A DNA stretch of 64,000 nucleotides, taken from NCBI GenBank assembly GCA_963781025.1, contig CAWADU010000003.1, forward strand, positions 558,001-622,000, in the 5' to 3' direction. Of the stretch, positions 35,190 through 53,027 are shown in pieces (position 1 is the stretch's first letter; every line of letters begins with the position of its first letter). The notes under the pieces are model-generated. The model was not told the DNA's origin, did not search any database, and saw nothing but the letters and a program-made list of their open reading frames with translations. This DNA comes from Tardibacter sp963781025 (GTDB taxonomy: Bacteria > Pseudomonadota > Alphaproteobacteria > Sphingomonadales > Sphingomonadaceae). Made by a program: the position numbers and the translations under genes.

Positions 35190-36925
35190 GCGGCCTCCCG
35201 TGCGGTGCCGGATGACTCGATGAGCGCGATGAACGCGTCTTCCATCGTCGGGTCATCAATCCCCGCAGTAGCCGCGGCCTGGGCCTTGAGTTCATCCGGC
35301 GTGCCGATAGCGATTTCCTCCGCCCGATAGATCAGGGCGATGCGGTCGCAATATTCGGCCTCGTCCATGAAATGGGTGGTGACGAGGACGGTGACGCCGC
35401 GTTCGACGAGCCCATTGATGTGGGTCCAGAACTCGCGCCGCGTGATGGGGTCCACGCCCGAGGTCGGCTCGTCGAGGAACAGCACCGGCGGCTGATGCAT
35501 GACGGCGCATGCCAGCGCCAGCCGTTGCTTGTAGCCCAGCGGGAGGGTTTCGCTATTGTCGCCGAGATAGCGGTCGAGGTGGAAGACCGAAACGACCCGA
35601 TCTATCGCCTCTCGTTGTGCTTGCCGGTCCAGGCCATAGACGCCCGCAAAGAAATCGAGGTTCTGGCGGACGCTGAGTTCGCCGTAGAGCGAGAATTTCT
35701 GCGCCATATAGCCCAGTGATCCGCGCGCCTCGGCCCGCGCAGTGCGAAGATCAATGCCGGCGACGCTGCCGTTACCGCTGGTAGGCGTCAAAAGGCCGCA
35801 CAGCATCTTGAAGGTGGTCGACTTTCCCGCGCCATTGGGGCCGAGCAGTCCAAAGATCTGACCGCGCGGGATCGAGAAGCTTATATCATGCGCTGCCGTG
35901 AATTTGCCGAAGCACTTGGTCAGGGCATGGGCTTCGATTGCCGGCGCATCGCTTTCCGGCACCGGGCGATAGCTTTCCGCAAGCGCGCTGGTTCCGGACG
36001 GTCCGCCGCCCAATATGTCGATGAATGCGTCCTCGAAACGCGGCGGCGTCACCTCGACATGGGATTGGGCCGGTCCACCCAGCGCGGCTGCCGAGGGTAG
36101 TTCGGCTCCCTCGCGAATCAGGAGCCGGATCGATGCGCCCTGGATCGTGCCGTCGGTCACATCGTCTCGATCGAGCGTCTGTTCCAACAGGGCGCGACGA
36201 CCCTCGGTTGGACCATAGAGGCGCAGGGTGCGACCATCGACGCGACGGGTCAGGTCGGCGGGCGTGCCCGAATACAAAAGCTTACCCTCGTTCAGCAGGA
36301 AGACCGTGTCGCACTTCTCGGCCTCATCGAGATAGGCGGTCGACCAGAGCACCCCCATGCCGCCATTTTCTTCATGCGACGCGAGTTCCCTGACCATCGC
36401 CCAGAGTTCCCGACGGGAAATGGGATCCACGCCGACGCCGGGTTCATCGAGGAGCAGCAGTCGCGGTGCTTTCACCAGCGCGCAGGCAAGGCCAAGCTTC
36501 TGCTTCATTCCGCCGGAAAGCTGGCCGGCCAGCCGGTCGCGGAACCGGTCGAGATCGGTGAACGCGAGAAGGCGGGCAAAGCTTGCATCGCGATCCTCGG
36601 GGGCGAGGCCGCGCAGGTCAGCGTAAAGCGACAGGTTTTCGATGACGCTCAGGTCCTCATAGAGGCCAAAGCGCTGGGGCATATAGCCAAGCTCCGACCG
36701 GTCGGCGACGGCCGATGCCTTTCCCAACACCGTTATGCTGCCTTCATCCGGGTCGAGAAGGCCCGCCAGAATTCGGATCAGCGTGGTCTTGCCCGCGCCA
36801 TCGGGACCAACAAGTCCCGTAATCCGGCCGGCAAGGATTTCAATATCGACCGCGTCAAGCGCAGGGGGAAGCGCCTTGCCGAAGCGCCGGGTGACCGCTT
36901 TTGCGCTGGCGACGGCGTTTGTCAT
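35186..36925 (-). CDS. Double ABC ATPase of an exporter, YbhF-like
   Basis: A 579-residue protein with two complete ATPase units. The first has Walker A GPDGAGKTT, signature LSGGMKQK and Walker B LLLLDEPGVGVD. The second has Walker A GPNGAGKST and Walker B VLFLDEPTSGVD. Its signature is LPLGYKQR rather than LSGGQ-like, a deviation seen in this family. The ATG at 36925 is preferred; a TTG at 36937 overlaps the preceding stop. It energises the two permeases downstream. Confidence 0.92.
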   Translation of the reverse strand: MTNAVASAKAVTRRFGKALPPALDAVDIEILAGRITGLVGPDGAGKTTLIRILAGLLDPDEGSITVLGKASAVADRSELGYMPQRFGLYEDLSVIENLSLYADLRGLAPEDRDASFARLLAFTDLDRFRDRLAGQLSGGMKQKLGLACALVKAPRLLLLDEPGVGVDPISRRELWAMVRELASHEENGGMGVLWSTAYLDEAEKCDTVFLLNEGKLLYSGTPADLTRRVDGRTLRLYGPTEGRRALLEQTLDRDDVTDGTIQGASIRLLIREGAELPSAAALGGPAQSHVEVTPPRFEDAFIDILGGGPSGTSALAESYRPVPESDAPAIEAHALTKCFGKFTAAHDISFSIPRGQIFGLLGPNGAGKSTTFKMLCGLLTPTSGNGSVAGIDLRTARAEARGSLGYMAQKFSLYGELSVRQNLDFFAGVYGLDRQAQREAIDRVVSVFHLDRYLGDNSETLPLGYKQRLALACAVMHQPPVLFLDEPTSGVDPITRREFWTHINGLVERGVTVLVTTHFMDEAEYCDRIALIYRAEEIAIGTPDELKAQAAATAGIDDPTMEDAFIALIESSGTAREAA

Positions 36926-36933
36926 TTCGCCGC

Positions 36934-37938
36934 TCAATTCGCCGGGGGGCGGGCGGCGGGCACTGCGACGGTCACAGGCTGACCCTGGCGAAGCCCGTCG
37001 TCCGCGTCGGTTACGACGACACGGACGCGGTAGACGAGGTCGGTACGCAGATTCTCGGTCTGAACGGATTTTGGCGTGAATTCCGCCGTGGGAGAGATGA
37101 AGCCGATGGTGCCGTGATAGGTCCGTGACGAGCTGTCGGTCGTGACAAGCACGTTCATTCCGGGCGAGATGCGGCCAAGGTCGGATTCCGCAATATAGGC
37201 CCTGACCCGCAAGGGTCGGGCGATGGCCAGCGTGAAAACCGTTTCGCCGGGCTGGACGATTGCACCTGGTTCCCGGGCGCGGGTCAGGATTGTGCCCGAT
37301 GTCGGAGAAATGATTGTGGCGTCGGCAAGATCGGTCGCTGCCCTGTCCCGCTCGGCAGCGGCAGATGCCCGTTGCGCGCGTGCGGCGGCGATGTCCTCGG
37401 AACGCGCGCCGGCACGCTGCAACGACAGCGCCTGTTTGGCCGCGTCGACTTGCGCCCGTGCCGCGAGATATTGCGCCCGCGTCGCGTCGAACACCGCCTG
37501 GGAGATGGCGCCCGTCGCGATCAGGGACTTGCGACGTTCGAAATCTTCGCGCGCCTTTGCGAGCGCGGCCTGTCTTTCCGCGACTGCCGCCGCCGCCTGG
37601 GCGATGTCCTGGGAACGGTTGCCGCTCAGCATCCGGTCGAGTTCAGCGGTCGCCACGCCAACACGGGCCTTTGCCGAGGCAAGCAAGTCACCCAGCGGTC
37701 GCGGATCCAGCCGGGCAAGCACGGTGCCGCCCGCGACACGGGCTCCTTCCTCCACCGGCATGACCGCGATCCGTCCACCGACGCGAAAGCCGAGGTCGAC
37801 TTCGCGAATGTCGACATTGCCATAGAGCGTCAGCCGATCGCCATTGCCGCCACCCCAAAGGCCGAAGCCGCGGGTGAGGATCAGGACGACGATGATTGCG
37901 GCCACAATAGCGGCAATGATGATGCGGCGCCTTGTCAT
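36934..37938 (-). CDS. HlyD-family membrane fusion protein, YbhG-like
   Basis: A 334-residue adaptor with one N-terminal membrane helix (IIIAAIVAAIIVVLILTRGF), a lipoyl-like half (GNVDIREVDLGFRVGGRIAVMPVEEGARV), a long coiled coil rich in Ala/Arg (about residues 85-210) and the second lipoyl half (ATIISPTSGTILTRAREPGAIV). It bridges the inner-membrane ABC exporter to the OprM-like channel. The start overlaps the TetR gene stop by four bases. Confidence 0.92.
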   Translation of the reverse strand: MTRRRIIIAAIVAAIIVVLILTRGFGLWGGGNGDRLTLYGNVDIREVDLGFRVGGRIAVMPVEEGARVAGGTVLARLDPRPLGDLLASAKARVGVATAELDRMLSGNRSQDIAQAAAAVAERQAALAKAREDFERRKSLIATGAISQAVFDATRAQYLAARAQVDAAKQALSLQRAGARSEDIAAARAQRASAAAERDRAATDLADATIISPTSGTILTRAREPGAIVQPGETVFTLAIARPLRVRAYIAESDLGRISPGMNVLVTTDSSSRTYHGTIGFISPTAEFTPKSVQTENLRTDLVYRVRVVVTDADDGLRQGQPVTVAVPAARPPAN

Positions 37939-38603
37939 GCGGTTTGGCCCCTTTGGATGTCTTGCAGGATGGCTTTGGCGTGCCTTTGGATGATTTCCCG
38001 AATTTCACGGGCATTGTCGGCGTCCACCTCCGTCCAGTCCATTGCGCGATAGAGGGTGGCACGAGCGACGCGGAATACGAGAACCTGACCGATGATCGAT
38101 ATGACCCTGAGCCTCGCTTCCGCCATATCCATGCGGCTCCCGCCGATCCGGACAAGCATGTTGGAAAGAAAGTCCAGCATCGGCGACATGAAGGTGCCAT
38201 AGAGAATGTCGAACGCCTTGGTCGGCTGCATCTGTTCGCGCGTGACAAAGCGCGCCCAGGCCGCGCTGTCGTCATCAACCATGATTTGTCCAAAGCGATC
38301 GAGAATGTTCAAAATCGCCTCGATCGCGACGCGGGGTGTCGTATTTTCTCCGCAGCTCTTCGTAGCGGCGGCTATGGTTGACTCCATGCGTCCGCCGATC
38401 TGGTCCGCGATATGCCGCGCGGCTGCGAGGTAGAGTCCCTCCTTGCCGCCATAATGATAGGTGATCGCCGACATGGTCGTTTCCGCCGCCGCGGCGATGG
38501 CTCGGGTACTTGCCCCTTCGACCCCATGCAGTCCGAATTGGTCGATCGCAACGTCCAGCAGGCGGTTGCCGGCTGACTGGGGGAGTTGTGCAAACTCAGC
38601 CAT
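37935..38603 (-). CDS. TetR-family repressor, CecR-like
   Basis: A 222-residue TetR regulator. The helix-turn-helix is at about residues 15-60 (LLDVAIDQFGLHGVEGASTRAIAAAAETTMSAITYHYGGKEGLYL), and a larger ligand domain of the CecR/DUF1956 type follows. In E. coli CecR heads the ybhGFSR drug exporter operon, and the same gene order is seen here. A perfect 16-bp palindrome lies 12 bases before its start, so it likely represses its own operon until a ligand binds. Confidence 0.9.
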   Translation of the reverse strand: MAEFAQLPQSAGNRLLDVAIDQFGLHGVEGASTRAIAAAAETTMSAITYHYGGKEGLYLAAARHIADQIGGRMESTIAAATKSCGENTTPRVAIEAILNILDRFGQIMVDDDSAAWARFVTREQMQPTKAFDILYGTFMSPMLDFLSNMLVRIGGSRMDMAEARLRVISIIGQVLVFRVARATLYRAMDWTEVDADNAREIREIIQRHAKAILQDIQRGQTA

Positions 38604-38615
38604 GTCACAATGTTA

Positions 38616-38631
38616 GTTCGTTCGAACGAAC
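38616..38631 (-). promoter_or_regulatory. Palindromic operator for the CecR-like repressor
   Basis: GTTCGTTCGAACGAAC is a perfect 16-bp palindrome centred about 20 bases upstream of the tetR-type start codon, where an autorepressor would bind. Assignment to this regulator is from position only. Confidence 0.7.
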
Positions 38632-38853
38632 ATATCAATCCGGAATAGAGCGCGCATTGCACCGCGCTTGGCCAGGAAGCAAAAATTTGTTTACGATGGA
38701 GCGATTGGCTGGAAAAAGGGAAGGATCGGAGCTCTTCTCGGTCGGATGATGCGTGCCAAAAGCGTACTTGGCATTGCCTGCGTCGATATATTCAGTATGA
38801 GACAGCCCGAAAAATTGCCGGATTGTTGCGAGAAACAGGGGTTGTTTTCGAAG

Positions 38854-43500
<4,647 letters not shown>

Positions 43501-43527
43501 CAATCTGACAAGTTAGAGATTCGATAG

Positions 43528-44979
43528 ATGGGCAAGATCACCGGTTTTCTTGAGGTCGAGCGCCGTGACCGCAGCTATGACAAGCCGGAGGCGCGGCTGA
43601 AGAACTGGAACGAGTTCGTCAAGCCGCTGCCGGCCGACGAGCTGAAAGCGCAGGCGTCGCGCTGCATGAACTGCGGCATTCCATTTTGCCACAACGGCTG
43701 TCCGGTCAACAACATGATCCCGGACTGGAATCACCTCGTCTACGAAGACGACTGGCGGGTCGCGCTCGAGACGCTGCATTCGACCAACAATTTCCCTGAG
43801 TTCACCGGCCGCATCTGCCCGGCTCCGTGCGAGGCATCCTGCACGCTCAACATCGACGACAACCCGGTGACCATCAAGACGATCGAATGCCAGATTGTCG
43901 ATCGTGGCTGGGACGAGGGGTGGATTCAGCCGCAGCCTGCCATGCACAAGACCGGCAAGCGGATAGCTGTCGTGGGTTCCGGCCCGGCGGGGCTTGCCTG
44001 TGCGCAGCAGTTGGCCCGCGCCGGCCATGCGGTGACCGTGTTCGAAAAGAACGATCGGGTCGGGGGGCTGCTCCGCTATGGCATTCCCGACTTCAAGATG
44101 GAAAAACATCTGATCAATCGGCGCGCGCAGCAGATGGAGGCCGAAGGCGTCGAGTTCCGGGCCGGCGTCGAAGTGGGCGTGATGGTGTCGATCGATTCCC
44201 TGCGGGAAAACTTCGATGCGGTCGTCCTGTCGGGCGGCGCGGAACAGCCGCGAACGCTCGACATTCCAGGGTCTGAACTTTCAGGCGTCCGGCTCGCGAT
44301 GGAGTTTCTGACGCAACAGAACAAGCGCAACGCGGGCGATGACGAGTTGCGCGCGGCTCCTCGCGGCACGATCTCCGCCGCGGGCAAGCATGTCGTCGTC
44401 ATCGGCGGCGGCGATACGGGATCCGATTGCATCGGTACTTCCAACCGGCAGGGGGCGGCGTCTGTCACCCAGCTGGAGATCATGCCGATGCCGCCGGCAA
44501 AGGAAAACAAGGGGCATACCTGGCCCGATTGGCCTTTGAAAATGCGGACGTCCTCTTCACAGGAAGAAGGCTGCGGGCGCGACTGGTCGGTCGTCACCAA
44601 GCGGGCAGTGGGTTCGGGCGGCAAGATCGAGGCGCTCGAATGCATCCGCGTCGAATGGGGTAAGGGTGCCGACGGCCGGATGGAGATGAAGGAGATCGCT
44701 GGTAGCGAGTTTCAGCTGAAGGCCGATCTCGTGCTTCTCGCGATGGGCTTCATCGGACCGCGCAAAGCCGGCATGATCGAGCAGTCCGGTGCCGCCCTTG
44801 ATGCGCGGGGCAATGTTTTGGCCAACACCGACGACTATAAGTCCAGCGTTTCGCATGTCTTTTCATGCGGGGACATGCGGCGGGGGCAGTCGCTGGTGGT
44901 CTGGGCAATTCGCGAGGGTCGACAGTGCGCCCGGGCTGTCGATGAATTTCTGATGGGAAGCAGCCTGCTGCCGCGTTAA
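43528..44979 (+). CDS. gltD: Glutamate synthase small subunit
   Basis: A 483-residue beta subunit that passes electrons from NADPH to GltB. The N-terminal Cys cluster (CMNCGIPFCHNGCPVNNMIP) binds iron-sulfur centres, the FAD site is VVGSGPAGLACAQQLA, the NADPH site is VVIGGGDTGSDCIGT, and the C-terminal FAD segment is FSCGDMRRGQSLVVWAI. It is 27 bases after gltB and surely co-transcribed. Confidence 0.96.
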   Translation: MGKITGFLEVERRDRSYDKPEARLKNWNEFVKPLPADELKAQASRCMNCGIPFCHNGCPVNNMIPDWNHLVYEDDWRVALETLHSTNNFPEFTGRICPAPCEASCTLNIDDNPVTIKTIECQIVDRGWDEGWIQPQPAMHKTGKRIAVVGSGPAGLACAQQLARAGHAVTVFEKNDRVGGLLRYGIPDFKMEKHLINRRAQQMEAEGVEFRAGVEVGVMVSIDSLRENFDAVVLSGGAEQPRTLDIPGSELSGVRLAMEFLTQQNKRNAGDDELRAAPRGTISAAGKHVVVIGGGDTGSDCIGTSNRQGAASVTQLEIMPMPPAKENKGHTWPDWPLKMRTSSSQEEGCGRDWSVVTKRAVGSGGKIEALECIRVEWGKGADGRMEMKEIAGSEFQLKADLVLLAMGFIGPRKAGMIEQSGAALDARGNVLANTDDYKSSVSHVFSCGDMRRGQSLVVWAIREGRQCARAVDEFLMGSSLLPR

Positions 44980-45032
44980 GCGGCTCATCTGGAACAATTT
45001 TTTATTTTGATCGATATCCCGAACTTTTCCTG

Positions 45033-45061
45033 TTGACGCTTGGTTGGGTGGTCCATATAAG
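45033..45061 (+). promoter_or_regulatory. rrn operon promoter
   Basis: TTGACG, exactly 17 bases, TATAAG: a near-ideal sigma-70 promoter about 350 bases upstream of the 16S gene, followed by a GC-rich start region. The 433-base stretch 44980-45412 otherwise holds the rRNA leader, including a boxA-like GGCTCTTTCTCA near 45169, one strand of the 16S processing stem, and an imperfect hairpin at 45294-45331. Confidence 0.8.
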
Positions 45062-45191
45062 CCGGCTCCTCGCTGGGAGACGGGGCGGACGCTTCGAGGA
45101 CTGGCTGGGCGAAATCAAGCCGCTCGGGCTATTCTGACAGGGATGTTGGGGTGGCGTGGGTTGTTTTCGGCTCTTTCTCATTGTTGGATTG

Positions 45192-45215
45192 ATGAAGGGA
45201 CATGTGGGCGGCGGC
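45192..45215 (+). other. 16S rRNA processing stem, 5' strand
   Basis: These 24 leader bases are complementary to 46968-46991 downstream of 16S: 13 perfect pairs (ATGAAGGGACATG), one mismatch, GG, a G-U, then CGGCGGC. This is the long duplex that brings the ends of pre-16S together for RNase III-type cutting. Confidence 0.8.
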
Positions 45216-45293
45216 CTGTGGTTTCGGGCATTCAAGGGCTCGGGGTCACAGTTTAAAACTGCTGCTTATCATGTCTTAACGTACCACAATTGC

Positions 45294-45331
45294 TTCACCG
45301 GCCCATGACTTTGGTTATGGGGCCCGGTGAA
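45294..45331 (+). other. Hairpin in the rRNA leader
   Basis: TTCACCGG pairs with CCGGTGAA, with further pairing of CCCAT to ATGGG inside. No U-tract follows, so it is not a terminator. It may help folding or antitermination of the rRNA leader. Confidence 0.5.
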
Positions 45332-45412
45332 ACGTTAGTGACGTTGTGCAGATAGGTGGCTCCTTGATGACGGTTATCTGGTCGGTTTTCCCCGGCTGGA
45401 TGATTGGACATT

Positions 45413-46906
<1,494 letters not shown>

Positions 46907-46967
46907 TGGACGGAAAGCGTCCCGCGCTTGTCGGGGGAAGTGCTTCCAGCCTTTCTAAAGAACAAAT

Positions 46968-46991
46968 GCCGCCGTCCTCATGTCCCTTCAT
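46968..46991 (+). other. 16S rRNA processing stem, 3' strand
   Basis: Partner of 45192-45215; together they enclose the 16S gene. It lies in the 219-base spacer between 16S and tRNA-Ile, in which nothing else was recognised. Confidence 0.8.
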
Positions 46992-47118
46992 TCTGGAGAG
47001 CATGATCGCAAGATCGTGCTGCTGCCTGAGCAGGCTCACGCCGCCCGCGGCCTTATGGCCGGTTCGGGTAGGGCGGGTGCGCATCGACCTGATGGTTTGG
47101 TGGGTATTCGCGGTGTTG

Positions 47119-47195
<77 letters not shown>

Positions 47196-47344
47196 TTTTC
47201 GCAGCGGAAATGGTTTGTTTGGTTTAGCCTCAAGCGCCGGCGACGACATCCGTCGTCTTGGCTATCCTCGCAATAAGCTCGGGCGGCCGGTCGGCCTTGC
47301 GGACCTTCGGTCCGGGGTGCGAGATCGGATGTGCCAATGGTTAC

Positions 47345-47420
47345 GGGGCCTTAGCTCAGCTGGGAGAGCGGTAGCTTTGCAAGCTTCAGGTCATCGGTTC
47401 GATCCCGATAGGCTCCACCA
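47345..47420 (+). tRNA. tRNA-Ala (anticodon TGC)
   Basis: A 76-nt tRNA with acceptor GGGGCCT/AGGCTCC, including the G3-U70 pair that identifies alanine tRNA, anticodon TGC in TTTGCAA, and encoded CCA. The 420 bases that follow, up to 23S, hold spacer with no gene and end in the 23S processing stem. Confidence 0.98.
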
Positions 47421-47822
47421 CTGCTGCGAAGGGCCGATGCCCGCGCCGGGCTGGCTTTGGGTTTGAGCAGAGGCTGTTCGCCTGTGCCTGCGACGGGCGC
47501 GAAGCCAAGTTCGCCGCAGCGCAGTGCCGCAGCGGCCATGTTTGCCGCAACGCAGTTGTCGCTGCAACGCAGTTGTCTCCAGATTGAAGAAACGAGATTT
47601 TCGTCGGGTTTCCCGGCGGAATGGATCCCGGCCTGGCCGGGTCTTTGACATTGTGAATGGGTTTTAAAATCGATGCCGTGGTGGCGCGATCTCCTTTCCG
47701 GGATCGTGCTGCAACAAGTAGCTGAGATTTTTAACGATCATCATCCGGCGATGGATTGCCTGGGTGGCGGGATCGGCGCGACATGCAAGCGCGCTGGTTT
47801 TGTTGCCCCTAGCCAAGCAGTT

Positions 47823-47841
47823 CTGTCGTTGGTGGTGTGGA

Positions 47842-47846
<5 letters not shown>
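47823..47846 (+). other. 23S rRNA processing stem, 5' strand
   Basis: Complementary to 50635-50657 after 23S over 23 pairs with two G-U pairs and one bulged T. The inner part (GATTCTC/GAGAATC) forms the terminal helix of 23S itself. Confidence 0.75.
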
Positions 47847-50634
<2,788 letters not shown>

Positions 50635-50640
<6 letters not shown>

Positions 50641-50657
50641 CCCACCATCAATGACAG
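50635..50657 (+). other. 23S rRNA processing stem, 3' strand
   Basis: Partner of 47823-47846, closing the 23S precursor. Confidence 0.75.
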
Positions 50658-50789
50658 CACTGTGCCCCACAGGGCACCGCGATCATTGCAACCACGCCGA
50701 CCCGGCGCGGCCATGGTGTGAACGTTAGAACACTCAGAAAAAAACTACGCACGGACATCGATCAACCCTATCAGCGCGCGCGCTCCACA

Positions 50790-50905
50790 GCTTGGTGGCC
50801 ATAGCGTCTGTGACCCACCCGATCCCATCCCGAACTCGGCCGTGAAACCAGACAGCGCCAATGGTACTATCGCTTAAGCGATGGAAGAGTAGGACGCCGC
50901 CAGGC
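50790..50905 (+). rRNA. 5S ribosomal RNA
   Basis: About 116 nt, with CTTGGTGGCCATAGCG at the start pairing with GCCGCCAGGC at the end, and the conserved CCCGATCCCATCCCGAACTC segment. Ends are approximate. Confidence 0.95.
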
Positions 50906-50969
50906 TTTGCAGCGCGCGCACTGATAGCAATAAAACCCATTCACAATGTTCTTCTGCGGTTAGCCTTGA

Positions 50970-51046
<77 letters not shown>

Positions 51047-51111
51047 AGCGACCCGCAGCCCGTTCCACCAGTCGGGCCGTCCCCCGGACGCCCCCGTGGT
51101 GGCTTCACCTT

Positions 51112-51162
51112 GTCAGGCTCATAACCTGAAGGTCACAGGTTCAAATCCTGTCCCCGCAACCA
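51112..51162 (+). repeat. Direct repeat of the 3' half of tRNA-fMet
   Basis: These 51 bases (GTCAGGCTCATAACC through the terminal CCA) match 50996-51046 exactly, but the 5' half of the tRNA is missing, so this copy is not a gene. Duplicated tRNA 3' ends are the usual trace of integrase-mediated insertion (attL/attR), here with almost nothing left between the two copies. Confidence 0.85.
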
Positions 51163-51871
51163 CCTCCCCACCAAAGACAATCCAGCCCGGTTCGACCGGC
51201 ACCGCTCCACAACACCCGAAAGGGCCCTCGCGGCCCCGTCGCGCACCCGACCAGCCGCGCCCAGCGCAGAACCGGGAGCGGGAAACCGGCAGCGGAAACA
51301 CGGCCCGCCCGTTAGGCCTATGACTGGAAGGGCAAAACCGGACGGCAACCGGACCAGCCGCGTTCGGCCCAAAACCAGAAAAGCAAAACCGGACCAGCCA
51401 GCGATCCGCGAGATCAACCGCCCGGCAAACCGCGCAGAGCCCGAAGGCCGAAACCCATCATCAGCCGCCGATCGCCTCGCGAAGCCGGCGTCAGTGCCCC
51501 GCAACACCGAAATCGCCAAACCGCCGCAGCCCCCGCGCATCAGCCGCAAGCCGAAGCCAACCGGCACGCGCGCGCCAGTTTCGTGCACATCTCGTCGTAA
51601 ATCGGTTCGTCGATGTAAATGAGACCGCTATCTGCTCGGAATCGAACCAATGACTGACCCTGCGCCGATATGCTGGTTTACGGTAAAGCGTCACGCGGGC
51701 GCTTTGCGATGCCCGGCGCGGAAAGGCACTATTCCATCACACCCTTGATCGCTTGGGGTTCCTGATTTAGAAATCAGGTATGGTCCTGGGCCGGATATGG
51801 CAAGGCGTCTTTTGCAGCCTGGGACAAGAGAAACCGCTTCTGATAGGGCGGTTGAAGGAAGGACCATAATC
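51163..51871. other. Gene-poor region after the tRNA-fMet repeat
   Basis: About 700 bases with no credible gene. The first 400 are Lys/Arg/Pro-biased in one frame and contain short imperfect repeats around CAAAACCGGAC and CCGGACCAGCC (51330-51400). A perfect inverted repeat (CCTGATTT/AAATCAGG) lies at 51761-51778, about 95 bases before the next gene. Nothing else was recognised. Confidence 0.6.
51761..51778 (+). promoter_or_regulatory. Inverted repeat upstream of the membrane protein gene
   Basis: CCTGATTT and AAATCAGG face each other across two bases. It may be an operator or a small hairpin; no regulator can be assigned. Confidence 0.35.
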
Positions 51872-52858
51872 ATGCGACGTCTACTCGCGGCCCTGGTAAT
51901 CGTGATTGCGGCGCCAGTCATCGCGGAACTGCTTTACGGCACGATCTCGATCACAAAACCCGTTGTCTTGCTAATTGCATTGCCGATGTACGGTGGCGGG
52001 GCGCTTCTTATACGCGAAGTCGTGCGCCGGAGCGGTCGGGGCTGGGCAAGCATTCTGCTGCTGGGAGCGGCTTTCGGCGTCGTCGAGGAGGGCCTCGCGC
52101 TCCAGAGCTTTTTCAATCCGACGCTTTATCACGCGGCGGATTGGGGCGCCCGCTTCCTTGGCGTCAATTGGGTCTACCTCGAGGCGATGCTCCCTCTGCA
52201 TGCGATATGGAGCGTGGCGATCCCCATTCTCCTTTCGGAACTGATGTTCCGCTCTCTTCGCGGCCAGCCTTATCTGGGTCGGTTCGGCCTGGTCGTAACC
52301 GGTCTCTTTTACGTCATCGGCGTGGGTATTTTCGCGCTTGGTGTCCATACTCAGTTGGCCCCGGGCTACTGGGCTCCTCCCATCTATTGGGGGCTATCGG
52401 TGCTGGCGGTGTTCGCGCTCGCCGTTATTGCGTTGCGTGTCTTGCCCAAGCAAAGCGCGCATATGGCGCAGGAAACCTTCAACGCTCCCCATCCCCTCGT
52501 CATGTTCCTGGGTTCAGGCATCGCTGCGTTCCTCGTTCTTGCTTTGCCTATCTTGCTTACCCGCGCGCAGCCGATATTCGCGCATGGCCCGCTGCTACTG
52601 GTTCCGATGGCTGGTGCAATTGCCGTGATCGTGGGCGCGTTCTGCCTGCTCAATCGCTGGTCGAACGCCAAAGACTGGAATGACAATCACCTCATGGCTG
52701 TGACGAGCGGAGCACTTATCGGCCACACGCTGTGCGGCATCGCCGATCCCGGCATCAAAAACCGCCAGGAGCTGATGGCGCTCGGCGTTGCGCTGATCGC
52801 TTTTCTCGCCTTCATGACGATCAGGATACGGCACAAGGTGGTGCACGGAGTTGACTGA
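51872..52858 (+). CDS. Polytopic membrane protein of unknown function
   Basis: A 328-residue protein with about eight to nine predicted membrane helices. The ATG at 51872 is preceded by AAGGAAGGA at good spacing; a longer frame from 51797 has no such site. An EEG motif in AAFGVVEEGLALQSFF recalls the glutamates of CPBP-type intramembrane proteases, and later helices carry conserved-looking His/Asp (HTLCGIADPG), but the family is not recognised with confidence. It is a single gene followed by a strong hairpin. Confidence 0.8.
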   Translation: MRRLLAALVIVIAAPVIAELLYGTISITKPVVLLIALPMYGGGALLIREVVRRSGRGWASILLLGAAFGVVEEGLALQSFFNPTLYHAADWGARFLGVNWVYLEAMLPLHAIWSVAIPILLSELMFRSLRGQPYLGRFGLVVTGLFYVIGVGIFALGVHTQLAPGYWAPPIYWGLSVLAVFALAVIALRVLPKQSAHMAQETFNAPHPLVMFLGSGIAAFLVLALPILLTRAQPIFAHGPLLLVPMAGAIAVIVGAFCLLNRWSNAKDWNDNHLMAVTSGALIGHTLCGIADPGIKNRQELMALGVALIAFLAFMTIRIRHKVVHGVD

Positions 52859-52865
52859 GGCAAGG

Positions 52866-52892
52866 CCCCGGCGCGTGTCGTTGGCGCCGGGG
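52866..52892 (+). terminator. GC-rich hairpin after the membrane protein gene
   Basis: CCCCGGCGC and GCGCCGGGG form a perfect 9-bp stem with a 9-base loop, eight bases after the stop codon. There is no clear U-tract, so its terminator function is likely but not certain. Confidence 0.5.
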
Positions 52893-53027
52893 TGTCGGTG
52901 ATGCGGAAAGACTAATTCAGATGAGCGGTATGCTCACCGCTTCTTCTCTCCGCATTCCTCGATGCTGTGGTGGCGATACGCGCCAGGCTGGGTCGGCCGG
53001 TATCGCGCCGTCGGTGCACGACCTGCT

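Noticed and set aside
34078..35295. 405-codon ORF in the second minus-strand frame of the exporter permease
   Set aside because: His/Arg-rich shadow of the real permease; the true frame has clear membrane helices and ABC-2 motifs.
47351..47651. ORFs antisense to tRNA-Ala
   Set aside because: Contain YRDRTDDLKL-type peptides typical of misread tRNA sequence.
51119..51301. Antisense ORF ending GTGFEPVTFRL
   Set aside because: It is the reverse strand of the tRNA-fMet repeat, not a gene.
51320..51622. 100-codon Lys/Pro/Arg-rich ORF
   Set aside because: Low complexity, no ribosome site and no domain; probably chance openness in repetitive GC-rich DNA.
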